64,000 nt of DNA, from assembly GCA_040437565.1 (NCBI GenBank), contig JBDOQK010000002.1:620001-684000 (forward strand), given 5' to 3'. Shown one piece after another: positions 56,982 through 64,000 of the stretch. The translations under genes and the position numbers were made by a program. Positions within the stretch are counted from its first letter, which is position 1. Every line of letters begins with the position of its first letter. Under the pieces are notes generated by a model. That model was given only the letters and a program-made list of their open reading frames with translations, searched no databases and had not been told where the DNA came from. This DNA is from Albugo candida (taxonomy: Eukaryota; Oomycota; Peronosporomycetes; Albuginales).

Positions 56982-57155
56982 TCCGATACTTGTGACTAAA
57001 GTGTGAATTAAATGAAAANNNNNNNNNNNNNNNNNNNNNNNNNNNNNNNNNNNNNNNNNNNNNNNNNNNNNNNNNNNNNNNNNNNNNNNNNNNNNNNNNN
57101 NNNNNNNNNNNNNNNNNNCGATACTTGTGACTAAAGTGTGAATTAAATGAAAAGA
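56982..57155. repeat. 37-bp assembly duplication around a 100-N gap
   Basis: The 37 bases before the gap (cgatacttgtgactaaag onward, 56982-57018) recur directly after it (57119-57155), with 100 N between. It lies in the spacer between the transportin-3 start and the end of the next gene, so no coding sequence is affected. Confidence 0.9.
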
Positions 57156-57182
57156 TCTTCGTGAAGCTTTGATTACAGCAAT

Positions 57183-59463
57183 TCATACACTTCTCCATTC
57201 TCTGATCCAGTCGTTCTCATCCATTAATTGTTGAGACGCTAGTTTCCAAGATTCTATATCCTTTTCATTGTGACAATCAACTCCATGTCGTTTCAATATG
57301 GAAATAATCAAATTTGTTGGAGTCAAGAGCAATTCCGCTGGTGTTGCAAGCTTCTCCGAATTTAAAATGCTCAGAGTACTATCAGATGATATGATCTTCC
57401 TCATACCATCTTCGAGTTCTTCCAAACGAGCCTATTTTAGCAATCGGTAGTCAACGTGTCACAATCGAAATCGCAAGGTACCTGGAAGATATAATCCTCA
57501 AGCTCAAGCACATTGATATCAGACACCAGATCACGTGGAAGGGATTTTATTATCTGTAATGGGGAAGCAGATGCAAGGTCACCACGCGAGTTGATTGATG
57601 CCTTTTGTAAGAGCGATCCGTGCCGAGAATTGACAATATCGTTAATTTCGTCGTCCACAAGAGTGCAGGCTCCATCGCGGCCTATATGCATCAGCTAGGT
57701 TATGATGTAGACAGAAAATCGTTCAGTAAACTATAGGCGCCATAGAAACGAGTTGGTACTTCTTTGCATGTCCATCGTTCAAGATCAATATGAACCACGT
57801 CAGTATCTCTGAAATTAATGATACGAGATTTATTGCAATCATCGCAGTAAACTGTTATCCGGTCTGGTAAGTTCTTTGCGTGAATTGGATGGATGAAAGT
57901 GAGACTTTCTGTATCATTCTGACTTATACTTTCGCTATCCAAATGCTGCAATTCCATCCGTTTTTGAGCGGAAAGAGCCATTGCTTCCCTGAGCGCCTGA
58001 TTTAATAAATCATCGTCGTTGTGTCTCGAATCATTCGTGCTCTCTTCGTCGTCTTCTTTTTCCTCCTTTTCATCGTGGATTTTTGTTGTAGTCTTATTTG
58101 TTTTTTTCAACGCCTTTTGATAGGCTTCGTTTGCCTACAATGCATTCGTGATGGTGATCCGAGAGCGAGGAAAAACAGAACAAACATACGCGAGCTTCTA
58201 GTGCTTTTTTAGAGAGTTTTCTGGTGCCAAAAGAAGTATAAAATAATGACTGAGCGAATCCAATAACGTATTGCTTACCTGGTTCGGGCATCCAAGAACG
58301 ACCAATCTTCTCGGGGTAAAAGCGTCATAAGACCTTTGGCAACATCGCCATTGTATAGCCGAGCGAGATTCCAAAAGACTCTGCTCGTTGTGAGTAATCA
58401 GAAAAAGGCGCTAGAGATATAAGCATATATCGTGCCTGGGTGAACATTGCGCCATGTTAAAGGGCTTCAACATTTCTTTTCCGGTCTCGCCACCAGAAAG
58501 AAGAACGTATTTGAGGATCGCGTGAAGCTCTACTGACTGCAGCATGGAAACTTTTTCTTCAGTCCATTTTCGTACTCCTTCTTTGTACTTGACAATCATT
58601 GCTCTTCCTTCATCATTTCCATCAGAAATGTCCGAGCCACTCGTCACATTAAAATGATTGCTCAATGCCGCATGTAAACGAGCACTTGCACGAGTTATCT
58701 GGTACTGGTAATCTACAGCGTTCCGTGTGGTAGCACGAAAAAACTTTGAAGCATTGGTACTGGAGCCGTCAGCTGAAACAGCACGCAAGAGTTTTGTCTC
58801 GACATCTTCTTTGGACGAGAAATCAACTCGAGCCCTTTTCTGACCAAAAGTATGGGATTTTTTCTCGCTCCCTTCATCTTGAGAGCTTTCTTCCGTGGTT
58901 TTGCCAAGTATGAATCCTTTCTTTGAAAATTTATTTGACTTCGAGGTGGTCCTCACGCTTTTATTTGATACAAGTGAGTGGATCCCAACTTTTCTAGTAG
59001 ACTCGTTCTCTTTTCGTGAGTGATTACTGGCAACAATTTTTCTCTTTTGCTGTGGTACGGACGATCCTGACGTTGAGACATCGGATATCGACATTTCTGA
59101 GTTTTCGGTGGCGTTTTTAACAGTGCAGAGTGAGACGATAATCGTGTCATTGTTATGCATTACATCCTTCACAAAATCTTGTTTACGTGATGCATTGAGT
59201 ACGACAGGAGGAAATCCGGTGCGGACTGTGAAGTAGAGAATTAGCACCTTCGAATGCATTCACAACAACGCATACGCTGGATTCTGTCGTCTACTGAGTA
59301 CCCCAACTGCTGCTTGATGTAATCTGTGATTCCACAAATTAGACATTATAATGGCTATAAACTCAATCTTATTACTCTGAAGCACCTCAATACGCTCGTA
59401 TTCGTCCCATTCGATCCTCCGGACGGTACCATTTGGTCCACGTAGCTGGAGATTCCATGTCAT
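57183..59463 (-). CDS. Ubiquitin-like (YOD1-type UBX) protein with C-terminal zinc-finger-like motif
   Basis: The ATG at 59463 begins MTWNLQLRGPNGTVRRIEWD. With two short introns (the second 50 bases) the frame continues NYIKQQLGYSVDDRIQ|LRTGFPPVVLN...NDTIIV, which matches the UBX-like domain at the N-terminus of the OTU1/YOD1 deubiquitinases. No OTU catalytic domain follows. Instead there is a basic linker, then a helical domain (KYKEGVRKWTEEKVSMLQSV; QCSPRMFWNLARLYNGDVAK), a possible ubiquitin-interacting helix (DDDLLNQALREAMALSAQKR), and a Cys motif TVYCDDCNKSRI...LERWTCKEV resembling a CW-type zinc finger. The last exon is helical and ends at 57183. Function unknown; a ubiquitin-linked chromatin or p97 adaptor is possible. 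Confidence 0.6.
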
Positions 59464-59648
59464 TGTCACGCGGTTTACTAAATCGCACACAGCGCTAAGT
59501 CCGATTGAAGATTGCGTCAGTGTGTAGCGGAAGCGGTCTGATGTGTTGTGAAGGAACAAAGACATAATGAAAGTACTAATGAAGTAAGCAAAATATCCTA
59601 TTAGCATAGGGCATCCGATCGCACCTATGCACACGAGATTTGAATTTA

Positions 59649-60563
59649 TTATAGCAACTCCGGCGCTACCATACTTTGCATTGGAACAAGCACGTTCTTT
59701 TTCCAGTGCCGATACCAGAACAGTTTGTAAAATATCCTATGGAAGAAAGACAAAGCATTTTTGTATGCAAATGAACCTCTCTGCTGATCCCATGGTTTAC
59801 TGCATTCGATGATCCACGGAATCATTGCTCGTTTGGGTCGGATAATATGGAAGACTTTTGGCATCATATATTTTACAAATTCGTCCTCTGTAAAAGTGCG
59901 TGATAAAGCTGGATGAAAAAGTCTTTCCTCTATCGTAAGCGTTTCATTCACTATTGTTCCCAGCTTTTGGATGTCTTCTTGAATTCGAGTGAGAAAAAAC
60001 GATTTTCGAGTGTCATCGTCCAAGTACCTGGGATTTGCATGAAGACTGTTCTTTATTTCCAGAATCTTTTCCATAAGGGCGATGATATCGGTATAGCTTT
60101 CCAAGATCCGCAATTTCTCGTTGTAGCGTAAATGTAAGAATGGGAACAATAGCTTGGTCTTGACACGATACTGACATTTTATATAAACCATGAAGTACTT
60201 ACGATACCAGCGAAAAAACGTAAAAAGAGCTTTTTTAGGAGAGCTGCTAGAAGACATGAGACAGTTGAAAAGTGAGTTCATTATGCATATACAATGTCGC
60301 ATTGGTTCGTGTAATCCGAGTAGGAATTTCCCATTCCATTGTTGAGATTCGATTTTTGAGAGACCATTCGAGTGTCCTGCTGTCCCACCTGACTTGATGT
60401 TCGTTATTAGTTCGGAAGCGATGATGCTGTAATCCATTTCTTGACAATTATTACGATGGTCGAACGGAAATGGCGATAGTATGTGACAAGAGGAAGCAGA
60501 TGAAGTCTTCAGCGAGTGATCAGGTTGTACAACTTTGTTGATTTGTTTCCTATCAGTTTTCAT
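59649..60563 (-). CDS. Hemerythrin/HHE-like four-helix protein, ligands not conserved
   Basis: The ATG at 60563 gives 304 residues; the frame is open further upstream without an ATG. The N-terminal 90 residues are polar. Then come helices in the order of an HHE domain: LHEPMRHCICIMNSLFNCL, RWYRKYFMVYIKCQYRVK, LLFPFLHLRY and a second set ending ETLTIEERLFHPALSRTFTE. LFPFL and LFHPAL sit where hemerythrin has its LFP.L motifs (H...E..LFP). The usual iron ligands (H-HxxxE-HHxxxE) are mostly missing in the first half, so iron binding is doubtful. The C-terminus is aromatic and basic (FFHRIFYKLFWYRHWKK). The assignment rests on helix pattern only. Other oomycete HHE-like proteins should be compared. 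Confidence 0.4.
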   Translation of the reverse strand: MKTDRKQINKVVQPDHSLKTSSASSCHILSPFPFDHRNNCQEMDYSIIASELITNIKSGGTAGHSNGLSKIESQQWNGKFLLGLHEPMRHCICIMNSLFNCLMSSSSSPKKALFTFFRWYRKYFMVYIKCQYRVKTKLLFPFLHLRYNEKLRILESYTDIIALMEKILEIKNSLHANPRYLDDDTRKSFFLTRIQEDIQKLGTIVNETLTIEERLFHPALSRTFTEDEFVKYMMPKVFHIIRPKRAMIPWIIECSKPWDQQRGSFAYKNALSFFHRIFYKLFWYRHWKKNVLVPMQSMVAPELL

Positions 60564-61557
60564 TCCACACCTCAATACACAAGGGCTACCTTCTTCCAAT
60601 CGGCGTTACTCGTACGTGCGGCTTGTCTGTTCCTATATTGAAGTGCAACAATGCTTCACATGGAACGTTGCACACTCTCACTGCGATATGGCTCTAAAAT
60701 ATACTTCAAGTTACACAGGATACCAAATCATGAAAAGCTTCAGCGAGTCAGATGGGACCCTCCATACCGGCTATTTATATTTGCAGTAACGCTCACTCAC
60801 GTCCAGATGGTGCATATTGAGCTTGCAGGAAGAGGTGACTCGGTCGATTATGCTATTTGCGACCGACTTTTAGGTTGATCATTTTATTATTTGAGCAAGC
60901 ACAATTCACAGCGCTTTAAAGTATAGATCTACTCAAAATGAGTCTCCTAAAATAAACACATCGAGGAAAGCATTTAGTGCTGATAAATGGATCTTGAGAG
61001 CCTCTTATCTCACACAGTGCTACGGGTAGGACGCACTTGATCTGATACTTTAGGCAATAATTGAGAAGTATTCGTATTTCTCAAGTAAATAGAAGAGATT
61101 GCATGTTCTTCTGTGGTACGATAGCGGCAGATTTCCATCAGATAATTCCCACCAGTTTCAGGAAACCATACATCGACTTTACGGTCTTGAGCTCGATTCA
61201 AGTCAAGCAGACCTGATCGATGCAGAAGAACTACGTCGATGATGATACATAACAAGTCATTTCATGTATCTCGATATTGTTATGCTGTGTTATGTCACCA
61301 TTGATCCATTTGCGCATCCAAATGCGCCTACTGTCTCCGTTAACGCGGCCGTGCGCTCGATGGAGTGTTCGGCTTGAGGCTGACATTGCACGNNNNNNNN
61401 NNNNNNNNNNNNNNNNNNNNNNNNNNNNNNNNNNNNNNNNNNNNNNNNNNNNNNNNNNNNNNNNNNNNNNNNNNNNNNNNNNNNNNNNNNNNTCATTTCA
61501 TGTATCTCGATATTGTTATGCTGTGTTATGTCACCATTGATCCATTTGCGCATCCAA
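60564..61557. other. Interval with a duplicated gap, no clear gene
   Basis: This about 1-kb interval lies between the HHE-like gene and FtsZ. It contains the gap at 61393-61492 and its shared flank. A minus-strand frame at 61010-61255 (81 codons, containing DVWFPETGGNYLMEICRYRT) looks mildly coding-like but has no neighbours I can join to it. I see no RNA gene. Confidence 0.4.
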
Positions 61558-61628
61558 ATGCGCCTACTGTCTCCGTTAACGCGGCCGTGCGCTCGATGGA
61601 GTGTTCGGCTTGAGGCTGACATTGCACG
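61257..61628. repeat. 136-bp assembly duplication around a 100-N gap
   Basis: Positions 61257-61392 recur at 61493-61628 (offset 236), across 100 N (61393-61492). The repeat contains the FtsZ start codon and its first 23 codons, so a second apparent start appears at 61322. Only the copy at 61558 runs into the gene. Confidence 0.95.
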
Positions 61629-63349
61629 GAACAATTTCTATTTTTCTACAAAAGATGTCACGGATGTCGCAGCTGCTTCTCTACGCAAAGTACTTCCTCC
61701 GTATCAATCTTATTGTGTGACACAAGCAACCATGGCAATATATGACATAGGGCCTCAAGGAGAAGAATTCTAGTGGGAAAATATCTGTCACAACTGAGGA
61801 GACTCATAAATCAGAGAGGCCACCAATTCTAACAGATAAAGATCTCGACAATCACAATCGCTTTTCAAGCGCTTGGCTAACAGATCAACAAAATAAAGGA
61901 TTTGATTCTGCAAGTTTTGCGCCTCGAATCATTGTAGTGGGTGTTGGAGGTGCCGGAGGCAATGCAGGTATAGCTTATGCTACTTTTCGATCTCTTGAGG
62001 AGATGAGTCTATTGTACATTTAAAGTGAACAATATGATCGCCAGAGGACTGCAAGGAGTAGATTTTATGGTGTGCAACACTGATGCGCAGCATCTGCAGA
62101 CAACATTGACAGAGAATCGAGTACAAATGGGTCCCAAATTGACTGGAGGTCTAGGCTGTGGAGCCAATCCCGAGCTGGGGTACTGTGCTGTCAAAAAGTA
62201 GCAAGTTACATCAAGTTCTTACACCCCTTCTAGTCGGGAAGCTGCTGAAGCTGCTATAAATGAAATTCTGGAGCGGATTGATGGATTCAATATGGTCAGA
62301 ATAGAATCCTTGTAAAGCTGGTACCTCTGGACTCAATGTAAAATATATAGATGTTTGTGACGGCTGGCATGGGTGGCGGCACAGGAACGGGAGCTGCTCC
62401 AGTCATCGCGAGAGCTGCAATGGACGCGGGGATCTTAACTGTTGGAGTCGTTACCAAGGTACCTAGTTCAAATAAAGTCGAGTCAGCCTACAAGCTCAGC
62501 TTTTACACTATGATAGCCATTCCGTTTCGAAGGAACACATCGGGGAAAGTTGGCGGAATCGGGACTGCTGGAGCTCAAACAGAGTGTCGATAGCTTGATA
62601 GTCATTCCAAATCAGAATCTGTTCAATGTATCGACTGCACAAACATCATTGATGGATGCTTTTAGGTGCGCCATGACATCACCAATCAAGTTGAATCGGA
62701 TGAGTAATTTGGTGTGATTATAGGCTCGCGGATGATGTGCTTTTGGCAGGAGTAAAGAATATTTCCGATCTCATGGTCATGCCCGGGCTGATCAATCTGG
62801 ATTTTGCAGACATTCAATCAGTATATCCGCGAGTGTCACAAGCGAATCGTACATTTGACAGCTTGTATGTTAGGTCATGTCAAACATGGGAATCGCCATG
62901 ATGGGAAGCGGAGAAGCTGAAGGTGAAAATCGGTAAGATCATCGACAGCATCTTTTCTTTCATTCATTGTACGGTTCAGTGCTCTACTTGCCGCCGAAGC
63001 TGCGCTAGCAAATCCGCTTTTAGGCGATATTTCAATCAAGGTATCGTTTTCATACAATCGAAGAAAAGCTCACTTTGAAAGCCGTCCTAGGATGCGAAAG
63101 GAATGCTCGTCAATATCACAGGCGGTTCAGATTTGACATTGTTTGAAGTCGATGAAGCAGCTGAGCGTGTCACGCGAGTAAGCTGTTGCGCTTTCTGGGT
63201 ACATCTGACTGTGGCTAATTTTGAATTACAAGGAAATTGAGGATCCGCACGCGAATATCATTTTTGGATCAAGCTTTGATGAGTCTTTAAACGGGAAACT
63301 ACGCACATCCATAGTAGCAACAGGAATGTCGGACCTGGATAAAAAATGA
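61558..63349 (+). CDS. ftsZ: Mitochondrial FtsZ
   Basis: A tubulin-like GTPase of bacterial descent that forms the division ring inside mitochondria of many protists. The ATG at 61558 begins [19 protein letters not shown], an arginine-rich amphipathic presequence without acidic residues up to Glu19, as expected for mitochondrial import. Exons: 61558-61689, 61751-61967, 62026-62179, 62234-62294, 62351 to about 62458, then about 62519 onward to the TGA at 63347-63349, with further short introns. Motifs: [18 protein letters not shown] (nucleotide loop), NTDAQ, tubulin signature [26 protein letters not shown], and the T7-type loop [20 protein letters not shown]. The C-terminal domain ends GMSDLDKK with no long tail. 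All key GTPase motifs are intact. Confidence 0.9.
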
Positions 63350-63380
63350 TATTAACGCAATCGAGTTTAACAGTATACAT

Positions 63381-63999
63381 TTACAACGTGAAGCTATGCT
63401 GAGTTCCCATAGACAATCGTGACGAGTCACTGGAGAGTGATTCATACGCAAGCCACATGCTACTGAGGCGTTCCATGATATCTGCTGTTGTGCAGGCAGC
63501 ACCTTCGGGAATGACGACTTCTCTCATGGCTTGCTCTAATGGAAGTGCATCATCATGACACTTTTCGCTGCTGCTTTCGAACATATTGTTGGAGACGAAG
63601 CTAACTTCTTCTGTGGTACCTTCAGAGCTCTGACTGTGAGAATCACGATCACTTTCTGCTCGGGAAAATTCAATCTGGTTCGACTCCGGCTCTTTCAAAG
63701 CTTCGCTCTTGTTGCGATAGCATTGATGCAAGCAAAAAGTCGATTGAATTTTACAAAGATCTGATGTACCAACAGGTTGCGCTCCTCGAAGCAAAAATGC
63801 ACGCAGCACTTCTCTTACTCGCAGACCACAATTCCTACATTCGGATGTCTCTCCAAGAAAAACGATCTGGACGAGCGATCGGAGAAACTCCTGAAGCACT
63901 GCGACACGTTTACGTACATTTCGATTGGTTCGAAAAAGGCTTTTATTTGGAAATGACATTTCCATCAGATGATTTGTGAAAATCACGCAACCGGGGCAA
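63381..63999 (-). CDS. C-terminal part of a gene running off the right edge
   Basis: The frame ends at 63381 and is open to the window edge, about 200 residues. The upstream part is basic (NRNVRKRVAVLQEFLRSLVQ) and contains paired cysteines (ECRNCGLRVREV and, further on, KIQSTFCLHQCYRNK) that could form a small zinc site. The rest is acidic, serine-rich and unstructured (ESDRDSHSQSSEGTTEEVSF), ending MGTQHSFTL. Oomycete FYVE/START-type proteins sometimes end in this way, but without the N-terminal domains no family can be named. It converges with FtsZ, 31 bases between stops. Confidence 0.6.
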   Translation of the reverse strand, partial: CPGCVIFTNHLMEMSFPNKSLFRTNRNVRKRVAVLQEFLRSLVQIVFLGETSECRNCGLRVREVLRAFLLRGAQPVGTSDLCKIQSTFCLHQCYRNKSEALKEPESNQIEFSRAESDRDSHSQSSEGTTEEVSFVSNNMFESSSEKCHDDALPLEQAMREVVIPEGAACTTADIMERLSSMWLAYESLSSDSSRLSMGTQHSFTL

Positions 64000-64000
64000 T

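Noticed and set aside
59216-59260. A 22-base intron between the UBX exons
   Set aside because: Its phase is wrong; a 50-base intron with an earlier GTATGC donor gives the family motif LRTGFPP in frame.

Overview
This is a gene-dense nuclear stretch of a eukaryote. Most genes are split by short GT-AG introns of about 50-65 bases, and neighbours often sit only tens of bases apart. The gene set (a flagellar/basal-body coiled-coil protein, a mitochondrial FtsZ, an IQ/ankyrin TRP-like channel, and a chimeric PH-PDZ-ankyrin-RasGEF protein) points to a zoospore-forming stramenopile, most likely an oomycete. The extreme compaction and the patches of decayed genes would suit an Albugo-like biotroph, but that is inference. 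I see no viral element, rRNA, convincing tRNA, CRISPR array or operon.

Layout: 0-5.5 kb holds the tail of an IQ-motif gene, a degraded patch, a coiled-coil gene and a DUF4602 protein. 5.5-19.2 kb holds CCDC146 and the DDX11/CHL1 helicase (divergent), an INTS9-like beta-CASP protein meeting DDX11 tail to tail, and the ten-exon RasGEF chimera. 19.5-29.5 kb holds a SYCP2-like meiotic axis candidate, the TRP-like channel and CDC27/APC3. 29.6-38 kb holds a FoP-domain protein, an SGNH-like protein, TRMT10, an acidic nuclear-type protein, a small membrane protein and a ROK sugar kinase. 38-44 kb is gene-poor with coding-like debris around a GET2/CAMLG candidate. 44-53 kb holds small membrane proteins, two PX proteins, PAF1, an ankyrin protein and a RING-H2 protein. 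53-64 kb holds transportin-3, a ubiquitin-like/zinc-finger protein, a hemerythrin-like protein, mitochondrial FtsZ and the end of one more gene.

Functional themes: genome maintenance and cell cycle (DDX11, SYCP2-like, CDC27), transcription and RNA (PAF1, INTS9-like, FoP, TRMT10, DUF4602), transport and targeting (transportin-3, GET2/CAMLG), signalling (RasGEF, TRP, PX, RING), and organelles or flagella (FtsZ, CCDC146). The genes are independent transcription units.

Seven runs of exactly 100 N interrupt the window. Six are flanked by the same sequence on both sides (37 to 1266 bp), so they are unmerged contig overlaps. They create false duplicates, notably a second TRMT10 at 32.9-33.9 kb and a doubled INTS9 segment at 11.6-13.5 kb.
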